Source: Pseudarthrobacter sp. PS3-L1 (GTDB lineage Bacteria; Actinomycetota; Actinomycetes; Actinomycetales; Micrococcaceae). From it: a stretch of 64,000 bases of DNA. Position 1 is the first letter of the stretch. The number at the start of each line of letters is the position of its first letter. The DNA lies in the NCBI RefSeq assembly GCF_030063285.1, contig NZ_JASISU010000002.1, positions 124,001-188,000 of the forward strand. The letters are read 5' to 3'. Both the position numbers and the translations under genes were made by a program. Under the pieces are notes generated by a model. The model was given only the letters and a program-made list of their open reading frames with translations, was not told the DNA's origin and made no database searches. Below are positions 30,981-39,482 of the stretch, piece after piece.

Positions 30981-32288
30981 TTACGGGATTACCCCGTAGC
31001 GGTTCATGAGCCAGTTGAGGTTATTTTCTAGGCCGGGTCGCCAGGCTTGCCAGCTGTGTGATCCTGGGAGGACTTGTAGGGTTACGTCCATTCCTGCTGC
31101 CTGAGCTGCGGCGTAGATTTGTTCGCCTTGAGGTTTGTAGAAGCTGTCGTCGGCTCCGACTGTGATGAGGCCAGCTGTTGTGGGGAAGTGACCATTTTTA
31201 ATGACGTCTAAGGGGTTTTGTTGAGAGAACGCTGTTGTGTTGCCGGAAAAGTAGGAGGTAATGAGTGCTCGGGTGCCTGCGGGGACCGTGGGCATGTTTT
31301 CTCCGGAGATATCGATAAAGCTGGGATAGATCTGGGGAAAGTTCACGGCAAGTTGGAGCGCACATGTTCCGCCGTAGGAGAAGCCAGCTACAGCCCAATT
31401 CGTGGCCGGACCTTGCCCGGCGTGGAGGACGGTCTTGACCCAGTTAGGAACGTCGACGGCGAGGTAGGTTGCGGCTTTGCCGTGGCTGGTGTCCATGCAT
31501 AAAGAGGGTTCGGTGACGCTGCCTTGATTTGCATCTGGCATGACGACTATGGGTGCTAGGCCCTTGTGAGCTGAAGCGTATGTGTCCATGAAGTCCGCGA
31601 GTTGCCCGCCGGTGAGCCAGTCCTTGGGTCCACCGGGGACGCCGTGGAAGAGTACGAGAACGGGCACTGATGCTTGGGGAGTGGCTAGATATGCTGGCGG
31701 TAACCAGACGTAGCCTTTGCCTGCTGTGACTCCGGATGTGGGGCCGGGGATGGTGACTTCGGAAACGAAGCCTTTTGTGGGCATGGTTTGAGGCGGTACC
31801 CAGGTAGCTTCACGCGTCAGAGGAACTGAAGTTGAGCCAGTGCCAGTTCCGGGAGGTGTTGTTGGAAGGGTTTCAAGCTTTACGTTGGTTCCGACCAGGG
31901 ACCCGATTGTGGGGTAGGTGCCGTAGTGGGAGTTGATCGTGGTGGTGGAGGCTACGAGCACAAATGCGATTGAGGAGGCGGTGATGATTTTGTTGTGGAT
32001 GCGGGCTCGGCGGAATAATTGTTGTGCTCCGAGTACGAGGGCAAGGAACGCCATCCCGATTGGGATGTAGAGCTCTGGGGGCTGGGGCGCTCCCCAAATA
32101 TTCCAGATGCGTTCGGTGACGAACCACAATCCGACGCTCAGGATGAAGGCCACTGCTGTGGACAGGATTGTCCGGCGTAGGTCTTTTCTTAACGAAAGCA
32201 CGACGAGCCAGAGTAGGCCGGCGGCACCAAGAACGCCCGTGAGGATGGGTACTACTCCGTTAGTGAGGTTCACGTTGGAAATGTTCAT
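30981..32288 (-). CDS. membrane-anchored esterase (alpha/beta hydrolase, esterase D/mycolyltransferase-like)
   Basis: A 435-residue protein. Residues 1-110 hold about four membrane helices; the rest is an extracytoplasmic alpha/beta hydrolase. The nucleophile elbow is AVAGFSYGGTCAL, the oxyanion strand LVLFHGVPGGPKDWLTGG, an acidic residue lies near ITVGADDSFY and the histidine is in LPGSHSWQAW. This is the PF00756 esterase type that includes the antigen 85 mycolyltransferases. The natural substrate is unknown, and no mycolate genes are seen here. Start at ATG 32288. It begins the envelope block. Confidence 0.83.
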   Translation of the reverse strand: MNISNVNLTNGVVPILTGVLGAAGLLWLVVLSLRKDLRRTILSTAVAFILSVGLWFVTERIWNIWGAPQPPELYIPIGMAFLALVLGAQQLFRRARIHNKIITASSIAFVLVASTTTINSHYGTYPTIGSLVGTNVKLETLPTTPPGTGTGSTSVPLTREATWVPPQTMPTKGFVSEVTIPGPTSGVTAGKGYVWLPPAYLATPQASVPVLVLFHGVPGGPKDWLTGGQLADFMDTYASAHKGLAPIVVMPDANQGSVTEPSLCMDTSHGKAATYLAVDVPNWVKTVLHAGQGPATNWAVAGFSYGGTCALQLAVNFPQIYPSFIDISGENMPTVPAGTRALITSYFSGNTTAFSQQNPLDVIKNGHFPTTAGLITVGADDSFYKPQGEQIYAAAQAAGMDVTLQVLPGSHSWQAWRPGLENNLNWLMNRYGVIP

Positions 32289-32776
32289 TGGCGTAGTGAG
32301 CCAGCACGGGTGTTACATGCTTTTGGTGCTGGGCGTAGGCAGTTCCCTGTCGGGGGGATCGATTGCAGCTCTGAGTTAGGGACGTTCATTTTCGGCCTGA
32401 TTTCAGTTCGCGGGTCCATCGGGTCCTCTCCGTGGGTGGGGAATCTAGTCCTAGCCATTGTGAGATTTTAGGTCGTTGATTCTGGTCCAGCTGACTAGTC
32501 GGCTGTGATTGCCCTCGAGCGGCTGTTCGGGAATGCACGTGCGCGGTGCGTGTGTGGCGTTCGTGGGCTTCAGTGTTGCGTGTTTGTGTATTGGTGGGGG
32601 GCAAAAGTTTCTGTTTCCCACACTTTTTGCAGTTCATATCTGCGTGGTCCAGAGAGTATCACTTCGGAGGTGGGTCCCCTCATGGATTGATCTTTCCTTC
32701 TGGTTTCGTTGATCGTTCCGGCGGTGGTGATGGCAGAAGTTACTGGGGTGGCCGTGTACGACGGACTTCGGGGCTA
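32289..32776. other. gene-free stretch with the esterase/PAP2 divergent promoters
   Basis: About 490 bases between the divergent esterase and PAP2 genes. Frames here have repeated Cys/Trp and no family features. The recognised element is the CTCAGG box at its right end. Confidence 0.4.
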
Positions 32777-32793
32777 CTCAGGGTTTCTTCAGG
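32777..32793 (+). promoter_or_regulatory. CTCAGG direct repeat upstream of PAP2
   Basis: CTCAGGGTTTCTTCAGG, two half-sites 11 bp apart, 59 bp before the PAP2 start. The same plan is found at 39273, 42071 and 42858. An 11-bp direct repeat is typical for OmpR/PhoB-type regulators. Confidence 0.55.
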
Positions 32794-32851
32794 TAGGTGC
32801 AAGCACACTGGTTCGGTGAAGAGTATGTGGCGAGGACCCCAGGGTGACCTT

Positions 32852-33574
32852 ATGAGCGAACGTTCGCTGAGAGGAACGTTGCCGTTGTATGCCCGCGTGC
32901 GGTCCTGGATTTTGCTGCCGGTTGGTGTTGCCTTGTTGATCCTGACTCTTACTTTGGGTCTAGTGGCTAAGTCTTTTGGTTCCTCTGGTCCTGACATCGG
33001 TGTTGATGTGGGACTCAGCGAGATACGCAATCCTTTGTTGAATGCTCTCGCGGTGGGCGTTCACGTGGGTCTTGGACCAGTGGGTGCAGTCATTATTCTT
33101 GGTGTGATTTGTGTGTGGTTGCTTTTCGTTCGTCGGGCTCCCCTTCAGTCTTTTGCCTTTGGTTCGATTACAGCTGTGGGTTGGCTTAGCTCAGAAATTG
33201 GCAAGTTCACTGTTGGAAGATTGCGTCCGCCTGCTGTCTTGGTTCACCCGTTGGTTATCGAATCCGGGCGTGATAGTTTCCCCAGTGGACACACAGCCTT
33301 CGCGGCATCTTTGTCCTTGGCGATTATTTTGGTGTTAACCCGTCCAGGGATGTGGCGCCGATGGATCATTTTCGCCGGTGTGATATTCACGGTCCTTGTT
33401 GCCCTGTCCAGGCTGTATTTGGGCGTGCACTACGTCTCGGACGTTGTCGGCTCGGTCCTGATCAGCGGCGCGGGAGTGCTGATGTGGTTGGTTTTATGGA
33501 ACGCCTTCATTGAACCTCGACTGGATAACTCCCGGCTTTTGGCGAGGTTCACTTCGACTACTTCGCTCACCTGA
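32852..33574 (+). CDS. PAP2 family phosphatase
   Basis: A 240-residue integral membrane phosphatase with about six helices. The three PAP2 motifs are present: KFTVGRLRP (KxxxxxxRP), SFPSGHTAF (PSGH) and SRLYLGVHYVSD (SRxxxxxHxxxD). These remove phosphate from lipid phosphates at the outer face, e.g. undecaprenyl pyrophosphate or, in mycobacteria (Rv3807c), decaprenyl-phosphoryl-5-phosphoribose. With UbiA, DprE1 and DprE2 close by, the second role is plausible. ATG 32852 has AGGGTGA upstream; longer in-frame starts lack support. Confidence 0.85.
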   Translation: MSERSLRGTLPLYARVRSWILLPVGVALLILTLTLGLVAKSFGSSGPDIGVDVGLSEIRNPLLNALAVGVHVGLGPVGAVIILGVICVWLLFVRRAPLQSFAFGSITAVGWLSSEIGKFTVGRLRPPAVLVHPLVIESGRDSFPSGHTAFAASLSLAIILVLTRPGMWRRWIIFAGVIFTVLVALSRLYLGVHYVSDVVGSVLISGAGVLMWLVLWNAFIEPRLDNSRLLARFTSTTSLT

Positions 33575-33713
33575 GGAAGGGCACATACGATCATGAGTGC
33601 CATGATTGATAACGTTCTTGGCCTCGGGATCTCTGCTGCAAGCATTTTATTCTGTAGCACTTGTCTTTGCAGAGGACGCTTTTTCTTGAGTTCATCGTGC
33701 CAGAAGTAGAAGG

Positions 33714-34442
33714 GTGTTGGCTCTGAGGACCATTTCTACACTCGGCCGATTTGAGGTAAAGCCATCCCGGAGGTGGGTGAACTCAACCAGCGTTGTGGTG
33801 ACCTCCGCGCTCCTAGCCGCGGCTCTTTCTCATTGTTCTTCGGCTCAGGACAATTCCCCGGCCAGCGCTCACAGCATTGTAATTGTCGGAGATTCACTGA
33901 GTACCGGGTACGGAACATCAGCTGCTGATGCATGGCCTCAATTGGTGAACAATGACGCAGCGTTCGTTCGAGGTCACCCTGTTTTGAGGAACACTGCCCA
34001 AAACGGGAGCGGGTATGTGAGCGTAGGCGAGGAAGAGTCGACGTTCGCTACTGAGGTCGCTGAGGCAGTTAGCCCCACAACACGTCTGGTGGTTTTCTTC
34101 GGTTCCGAGAACGATATTGGATTTCCGTTATCCGATGTTGGCGCTGCCGCGTCGGAGGCTTATGCCAACGTCAAGTCCCTTGCGCCTTCGGCTCGCCTTC
34201 TTGTTATCGGGCCTGTATCCACCACACCCGACATTGATCCGGAGTTGGTTGCCGTCCGGGACCAAGCCCGGGAAGCAGCTTTACACGCAGGCGCCTTCTT
34301 CGTTGATCCGATCGCGGAGGGCTGGATCATGGATAACTCAGCGGAGCTGATTGGGCCAGATGGAGATCATCCCACGGTCGCCGGACAAATTTTTCTCAAA
34401 GATCAGATGGAAAGACTCATCTCAGAGCATTCGTCTTCGTAG
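33714..34442 (+). CDS. exported SGNH/GDSL hydrolase
   Basis: A 242-residue secreted or lipid-anchored esterase. The N-terminal hydrophobic segment STSVVVTSALLAAALSHCSS ends in a possible but weak lipobox. Block I GDSLSTGYG holds the catalytic serine, a Gly block is NTAQNGSGY, block III is GSENDIG and block V DGDHPTVAGQ provides Asp and His. Such proteins deacylate polysaccharides or lipids. GTG start at 33714 preceded by AGAAGG. Downstream of PAP2 on the same strand, probably separately transcribed. Confidence 0.8.
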   Translation: MLALRTISTLGRFEVKPSRRWVNSTSVVVTSALLAAALSHCSSAQDNSPASAHSIVIVGDSLSTGYGTSAADAWPQLVNNDAAFVRGHPVLRNTAQNGSGYVSVGEEESTFATEVAEAVSPTTRLVVFFGSENDIGFPLSDVGAAASEAYANVKSLAPSARLLVIGPVSTTPDIDPELVAVRDQAREAALHAGAFFVDPIAEGWIMDNSAELIGPDGDHPTVAGQIFLKDQMERLISEHSSS

Positions 34443-34759
34443 CCTCGCTGTCATCTGGGAACGTCGTGGATTTCCTGATTGATCGAGATGGGTTCCTTGC
34501 GGCTGGGCTCGTCGTGCAGAATTTGGTTCACGATATATCCCAGATGTGCGGGGCTGGTGGGTATCGATCTTCCTTGGCATGTTTCCGAGGGGAAGTTTTT
34601 CCCGGAGCTTGCCGATACTGATTTGGTGTGGAGATCTTTGGATTTCGTAACCGAAGAGAATTCGGAGCGCCTTAGCCGGTATCGACGGGTGGGCGTATAG
34701 ATCTTCGGGACCAGGCGCTTGGTCCTTCCCGGACGTTGGCTCTCATCCGTGGCAGGGTT
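34443..34759. other. gene-free stretch
   Basis: About 317 bases between the SGNH gene and the convergent DprE2-like gene. A short plus-strand frame (34488-34700, with GIDLPWHVSEGKFFPELADT) looks like the end of an older gene but cannot be assigned. Confidence 0.3.
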
Positions 34760-35509
34760 TTATTGCAAAGAGGGTGGGGTGATGGATCGGGGTAGGGCTT
34801 TGAGCCCGAGGATGATCCACCGCATGATTCCAGGTACCCAGATGATGCTTCTGCCTCTTTTGAGGGCTTTGGCTGTTTGGTGTCCAATATCCCAGCTTGT
34901 GGTGGCGAACGGGGGTGGGGTTAGGTGCGATGTCATGGTCGTGGAAACGAATCCAGGTCTGATGAGGAGTGTTTTGACTCCTTGGGCTTTGAGTGAACGC
35001 GCTGTGGTTCGTACGAGGGTGTCGATTCCTTGTTTGGCCATTGCGTAGAACAAGATGTCGTTGCGGGGTCGTATTGCGGCGGCGGATGACAAGACGATGA
35101 GCGTGCCCGAACTTTGACTGGTGAGTATCCATTGGCTGGCGAGGATGAGAAGTGTAGGACCGGTGAGGTTCGTCGTTAGTGTCACTTCCGGGGTACCTGT
35201 TTCTCCCATGGTTCCGATGGCCATGATGACAGCGCTGACGGGAATCTGTGGGTCACCAAGGCTATTTTTTGCTTGGAGAAGAACCTCTTGTGTTTGGGAA
35301 AAAGTCATTGTCGTCTCGTACGGGACTTCAGTGACGGTGTGTCCTCTGCCGCGTAGACGATCCGCTGCGGCGCTTTGTCTTGGACTGGGCCTGCCTACTA
35401 ACGAGATCGCGGCTCCCGTGGCGCAGGTGTGTTCTAGGATAGCGAGCCCAATTTCAGAGCTCCCACCGAGCAGGATGATCCGGCTTAGGCCTTCTTGCGG
35501 TTTTTTCAT
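34760..35509 (-). CDS. dprE2: short-chain dehydrogenase, DprE2-like (decaprenyl-phospho-ribose 2-epimerase subunit)
   Basis: A 249-residue SDR. The nucleotide motif is IILLGGSSEIGLAI (LGGTSEIG in mycobacterial DprE2). The NNAG-equivalent is AVIMAIGTMGE, and the catalytic part is LIVLSSAAAIRPR with YAMAK (Tyr-x3-Lys). Its start overlaps the DprE1-like stop by four bases, the gene order of mycobacterial dprE1-dprE2. Together the two turn polyprenyl-phospho-ribose into the arabinose form, with DprE2 reducing the keto intermediate. Assignment rests on motifs plus neighbours. Confidence 0.78.
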   Translation of the reverse strand: MKKPQEGLSRIILLGGSSEIGLAILEHTCATGAAISLVGRPSPRQSAAADRLRGRGHTVTEVPYETTMTFSQTQEVLLQAKNSLGDPQIPVSAVIMAIGTMGETGTPEVTLTTNLTGPTLLILASQWILTSQSSGTLIVLSSAAAIRPRNDILFYAMAKQGIDTLVRTTARSLKAQGVKTLLIRPGFVSTTMTSHLTPPPFATTSWDIGHQTAKALKRGRSIIWVPGIMRWIILGLKALPRSITPPSLQ

Positions 35510-36969
35510 GAGTGCATGCCGGAAAGGTTTAGGCGCTGGTTCAGGAGTGAGTCCATTTTTTGTTCGGGGTCCATTTCGGATCTTATGGTTTGCCAGTGCT
35601 GCAGGTGGGGGTACATCAGCGGGAGCATGTGGGCCGAAAGTCGGTTGTCTTTGGCGAGGTAGATCCGGCCTCCGGCTGCCGCGATGACCTTATCAAGGGC
35701 CGTAAGGGCCGTAAGGGTCGTTTTCAGGGAAGGAGTCGCTGCGGGAAAATCGAGCGCCAGCGTCCATCCTGGCTGCGGAAATGACAAGAGTCCTTTGCTT
35801 GATTCTCCGAAGTATTTCAGAACTGCAAGGGCTGGAACTGTTCTGATACTTTGCAGCCAATGAAAAATACTGGGAATGTTTTTCTCGCTGACGGTAGGTA
35901 GAGCGAATTGGTATTGGATGAGTCCTTGTCTGCCGAAGGCTGCAGGCCAGAGATCGGTTTTGTCCAAGGGAGTGAGTGCTTGGGTGAAGTGAACGATCCT
36001 GGCATGGGGGTTGGTTTGGTAGTGCCAACGGAGCGTGTTTGCGGCTTTTGTGCTGGCTTGGTTGATGATTCCGTTCCCGGGTAGGGACCTAAAGGTGTGC
36101 ATTTTTGTTGCCCGCGGCGCGAGTTTGCCGCCGGGGAGGTTCCCCGGAAGTGCGTGTAGTGGTGCCGGGGTGCTGATTTCCACCAGTCCGCGTAGCTGGG
36201 AATGCGCGGCGTCGATCCATCCCACCGAATAAGACGACGTTTGTGTTGAGGCTTTGATGAGGTCCATGGACTCTTCGATGGATCTTGTTCTCGTTTGAGT
36301 GCTCCTGAGGTAGGAGGTCTCGATGCGGTGCAGCTGAATTTTGGCGGAACTGATGATTCCTGTCAGGCCCATCCCCGATACCGTGGCCCAAAATTGATCC
36401 GGATGAGTCTGTGGGCTCATGGTGAGGATCTGACCGGTGGGGAGTATGAGTTCAAGGCTTAGGACGTGCTGGCCGAATGTTCCTTGGTGTACATGGTTTT
36501 TTCCGTGTACATCAGAGGCAATAGCTCCGCCAACGCTGATGTGAGATGTTCCTGGGAGCACGGGAAGCATCCACCCGGCTGGGATAGATACGTGGTGCAG
36601 GTCCTGAAGTGTCGTTCCGGATTCGGCATCGATGATTCCAGTGTCCGAATCAAAAGACCGGATTTTTGTGTGGAGTGTTGTTTCGATGCATGAACGCCCA
36701 ATCGCGGCGTCCGCATAGCTACGCCCGGCCCCCCGAACGGTGACCGGGATCGTTGAGGAGCTCAGTAGCTGCTGTAGCTGGTGCGTTGTGGTGGGTTGTC
36801 TGAGCTGAACGCGTGTGGGGTTGGTGCGTCCCCAACCGTTGATGATCGCTTCTTGTGTGGACTTGGTGGTGGATTGAAATCCTTCATGGGTTGTTCTAGG
36901 TGTTATGGGGTGAGACTTCATGGCGCCATCCTTGAGGCCGGGGTCCATAGTGGGTTCAAAGAATTTCAT
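35506..36969 (-). CDS. dprE1: FAD-dependent oxidoreductase, DprE1-like (decaprenyl-phospho-ribose oxidase)
   Basis: A 487-residue flavoprotein with the FAD-binding PP-loop PVTVRGAGRSYADAAIG, and LPGTSHISVGGAIASDVHGK, close to the mycobacterial GGAIACDIHGKNHH. The C-terminal half has LLSFPQPGWTLALDFP and GGRIYLAKDNR, where Lys440 matches the catalytic-site lysine. The cysteine attacked by benzothiazinones in M. tuberculosis (GWNICVDFP) is Ala405 here. ATG 36969 overlaps the UbiA stop (ATGA), which decides this start over a codon 15 triplets upstream. Confidence 0.83.
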   Translation of the reverse strand: MKFFEPTMDPGLKDGAMKSHPITPRTTHEGFQSTTKSTQEAIINGWGRTNPTRVQLRQPTTTHQLQQLLSSSTIPVTVRGAGRSYADAAIGRSCIETTLHTKIRSFDSDTGIIDAESGTTLQDLHHVSIPAGWMLPVLPGTSHISVGGAIASDVHGKNHVHQGTFGQHVLSLELILPTGQILTMSPQTHPDQFWATVSGMGLTGIISSAKIQLHRIETSYLRSTQTRTRSIEESMDLIKASTQTSSYSVGWIDAAHSQLRGLVEISTPAPLHALPGNLPGGKLAPRATKMHTFRSLPGNGIINQASTKAANTLRWHYQTNPHARIVHFTQALTPLDKTDLWPAAFGRQGLIQYQFALPTVSEKNIPSIFHWLQSIRTVPALAVLKYFGESSKGLLSFPQPGWTLALDFPAATPSLKTTLTALTALDKVIAAAGGRIYLAKDNRLSAHMLPLMYPHLQHWQTIRSEMDPEQKMDSLLNQRLNLSGMHS

Positions 36970-37961
36970 CCTGAGATGCTCAGGTAGATTCCTGCGGTGA
37001 CGGGCCCGAGCCAAGTGATCGCGGCCGCTGCAAGGAATCCATCGCTGAATATGAGGTGTTCAGGTCGTTGGCCATCCCCGCGAGAACAGAGATAGCCGTA
37101 GCGAAGCAGCGTGGCAACGAAGGCAAAGATAGAGGCTTGAATTAGCACGGATCCAAGGGCACTTCCGGGATATTGAACGGCCCAGAGCGAGTAACAGATG
37201 ATCGCGCTTGTCAGTGCCAGTGTCAGAGTCCGTTCCAACCAGCCCTCGGTGTACAGGGACAAGCTCACCCGCGACTGTGGTCTTGGCATCGTTGGTGTGC
37301 CCATATTTTCCATGGGTGGGGTGTAGGCCTGAAGTTCAGCGGCCCGTTTGGCGGTGACGATGTATAAAGCGCCAAAGAAAGTTACGAGAACAAACCATGA
37401 GGTCAGGGCCACGCCCGTGGCAAGTGCACCTGATATTGCGCGCACGACGAATCCTAGGGCTACTGCGAGAATATCGACCACGGGGAAGCGTTTGAGGTAC
37501 AGCGAATACGCGGTGGTCAGCACCAGGTAGGCACTGAGTCCAGCAACTGTCATCCATCCCACTGTCATGGCAGTGCAGAGGGCAGCGCCAGTTAGGAGAA
37601 AAGCAACAACGTATCCGGTGCTGACGCTGATCTGTCCCGCGGCGAAGGGCCGAAATTTTTTGGTCGGGTGGTTCTGGTCAGCGCTCATGTCGCGCAGATC
37701 GTTCAGGAAATACGTTGCGGCTGAGCCGAGGGTGAATGCCATTGCTGCCAGGAGAGCGTGGAGACCAACGCTGGGTTCGGTGAGAACTCCTGCAGCGGCG
37801 GGGGCCGCGAAAAGGAGCAGGTTTTTGGGCCACTGGGTTGGTCGGGCTGCAGTGACCAGGCTAAAGAAGAATCGGTTGCGGCGGCTAGAGCCGGTTTTTT
37901 TGAAGTGTGGTTCTGATGCTTCTGGGGTGGTGTGCGGCAGGTGCGCGATGAGCTCGGCCAT
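36966..37961 (-). CDS. ubiA: UbiA family prenyltransferase, decaprenyl-phosphate phosphoribosyltransferase-like
   Basis: A 331-residue polytopic membrane enzyme with eight or nine helices. ARPTQWPKNLLLFAAP is the Rv3806c-type N-terminus and YFLNDLRDMSADQNHPTKK is the first Asp-rich loop (NDxxDxxxD). YSLYLKRFPVVDILAVALGF and VRAISGALA form the second region. In mycobacteria this enzyme joins phosphoribose from PRPP to decaprenyl phosphate, the step before PAP2, DprE1 and DprE2. It is the second gene of a four-gene minus-strand operon and overlaps DprE1 by ATGA. Confidence 0.85.
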   Translation of the reverse strand: MAELIAHLPHTTPEASEPHFKKTGSSRRNRFFFSLVTAARPTQWPKNLLLFAAPAAAGVLTEPSVGLHALLAAMAFTLGSAATYFLNDLRDMSADQNHPTKKFRPFAAGQISVSTGYVVAFLLTGAALCTAMTVGWMTVAGLSAYLVLTTAYSLYLKRFPVVDILAVALGFVVRAISGALATGVALTSWFVLVTFFGALYIVTAKRAAELQAYTPPMENMGTPTMPRPQSRVSLSLYTEGWLERTLTLALTSAIICYSLWAVQYPGSALGSVLIQASIFAFVATLLRYGYLCSRGDGQRPEHLIFSDGFLAAAAITWLGPVTAGIYLSISG

Positions 37962-37982
37962 GATCTCTCCTGGTAGGTGTGG

Positions 37983-39182
37983 CTATTTCACGGTGAGATA
38001 GAAGAAATCTCGCTGGTCTGGGCTCAGGTAGCGGTCTGGAGATGTAGTCATGTTGGGTAGCAGTTCTGTGGGTGTTGAGGTTGTTGCGTTTGATGCCCAA
38101 GAAGAGAAGTTCACCTGTCCGTTGTGGATGTCGAGTTCCATGGCGGTCGTTGCTCCTGCACGCACGAGTGAGGTTGCGAGCGTTTCGAGGGTGAGGCCGT
38201 TTCCGGCAACGTAGATCAGGTTCCCGTGTGCATCTGTTCCAAGTCCGGATCGCCAGGTGTATTGGAGCTGATTTCTTGAACTCCCCCAGGTCCCGCCTGC
38301 GTTGATGCTGAGATCTGGTACTTGGGTGCCCTTGGAGACAATCAAGTGGAGGTTTTGTCGAACCGCAGTGACTTCTGGGCTCATCTGTACGCCCGCGTTC
38401 CAGGCGCCAATGCTGATTCGCCCGTCTGCGGTGATCACTGCTGATGCTTGGCCATCGATGAGGTCGCGGGAGTATTGGCCGTTGAGGTAGAAACCGCCGG
38501 TAATGTCTTTGGATTTGAATCCGGAGTTGAACGTTGCCAACAGATGAGCGACGTCATCGGCGGGAACCCGGGCCTGCCCTGGCCAGGGACCGGTGTCTGG
38601 TTGACGGGTCCCGGCCACCAGATGCGCGGTGGTTTGCGATTGGCGTATCAGGGCGATACCGGCAATGACGCTGGGGTAATTGGTATCAGGTTGGACAAAT
38701 GAGGTGTAGAGCGCGGGTTGAGCGTTGGAACTGGCCGGGCCTGGAATCCATTGCCCCTCGTTGGGCAGTGTCGGGGTGGGCGCGGTGTTCGCTCTCAGGT
38801 TTGGGAGGGTTGGATCGATGACGATGGGAGCGGCGCCGGCTTTAGGAATTGCATCAGGTGGTGGTGCTTGTGCCGATGGGGCGTGGTGGGTGTAGTACCA
38901 ATTTTCGATGGTGTTGACGACTCCACTGGCACCGTTGTCTCTTAACCAACCCACTGTCCGGTCGGCGAAGCTTGCGTTTCCCGGGTAGGTAAGTGCTTGG
39001 GCGTAGGAGCTAAGGGGAACAAGGGAGAGGGAGAGCGAAACGATCAGAATGATCCTGCGGACACGGTGAGTCTTTCGCGGACGTGATGTCTTCTCTTTCA
39101 CCGCATAGGGGCTTTTCTCGGGTGTATTAGTGGGCGGGGCAGGTATCGGCTGATCATGCGGTGGAAATGATCGAGATTTCAT
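37983..39182 (-). CDS. phosphodiester glycosidase family protein (NAGPA-like)
   Basis: A 399-residue exported protein. The N-terminus is basic (TSRPRKTHRVRR) with one membrane segment, IILIVSLSLSLVPLSSYAQA. After a Pro-rich stretch comes the NAGPA/DUF2233 domain: LATFNSGFKSKDITGGFYLN, SAVITADGRISIGAW, DLSINAGGTWGSSRNQLQYT, and the final AMELDIHNGQVNFSSW where the family has DGGGS. These enzymes cleave phosphodiester-linked sugars. It sits 21 bases before UbiA, so it is first in the envelope operon. It may act on a wall glycopolymer. Confidence 0.8.
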   Translation of the reverse strand: MKSRSFPPHDQPIPAPPTNTPEKSPYAVKEKTSRPRKTHRVRRIILIVSLSLSLVPLSSYAQALTYPGNASFADRTVGWLRDNGASGVVNTIENWYYTHHAPSAQAPPPDAIPKAGAAPIVIDPTLPNLRANTAPTPTLPNEGQWIPGPASSNAQPALYTSFVQPDTNYPSVIAGIALIRQSQTTAHLVAGTRQPDTGPWPGQARVPADDVAHLLATFNSGFKSKDITGGFYLNGQYSRDLIDGQASAVITADGRISIGAWNAGVQMSPEVTAVRQNLHLIVSKGTQVPDLSINAGGTWGSSRNQLQYTWRSGLGTDAHGNLIYVAGNGLTLETLATSLVRAGATTAMELDIHNGQVNFSSWASNATTSTPTELLPNMTTSPDRYLSPDQRDFFYLTVK

Positions 39183-39249
39183 GGGACGTCCTTTATCGGC
39201 ACGTTTGCACTCTTTAGTTAGGGATGACTATGCCCTTGCCTAGCAAAGA

Positions 39250-39289
39250 GGACGCTGAGAATTGGTTGCGTTCTCAGCGTCCGCTCAGG
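39250..39289. promoter_or_regulatory. hairpin and CTCAG direct repeat between glycosidase operon and MprF-like gene
   Basis: GGACGCTGAGAA and TTCTCAGCGTCC pair with a 9-base loop. The right arm begins the direct repeat CTCAGCGTCCGCTCAGG (39273-39289), with 11-bp spacing. It lies in the divergent region, 91 bp before the glycosidase and 194 bp before the MprF-like gene, so it could serve either. Confidence 0.5.
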
Positions 39290-39482
39290 GATCGGGCGCG
39301 AGAGTTCACTTGGGGCCCGGCCACCAGGGTTGCTGTGATGGTTGGCTGTTCTTTGCGTGTAGTAGGTTTGATCAGCGATTTCCCGCAAGGTCTCAGTAGG
39401 TTCGGGCTGGGCAATAAATTAGGACAACGAGGTGTACGGGGTGGTCGCGAAGATTCAGGGCGAGGTTCCGAATCGGGGACGT

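Noticed and set aside
34488..34700. 70-codon frame between SGNH and DprE2 genes
   Set aside because: No start signal and no family; described only as part of a gene-free stretch.
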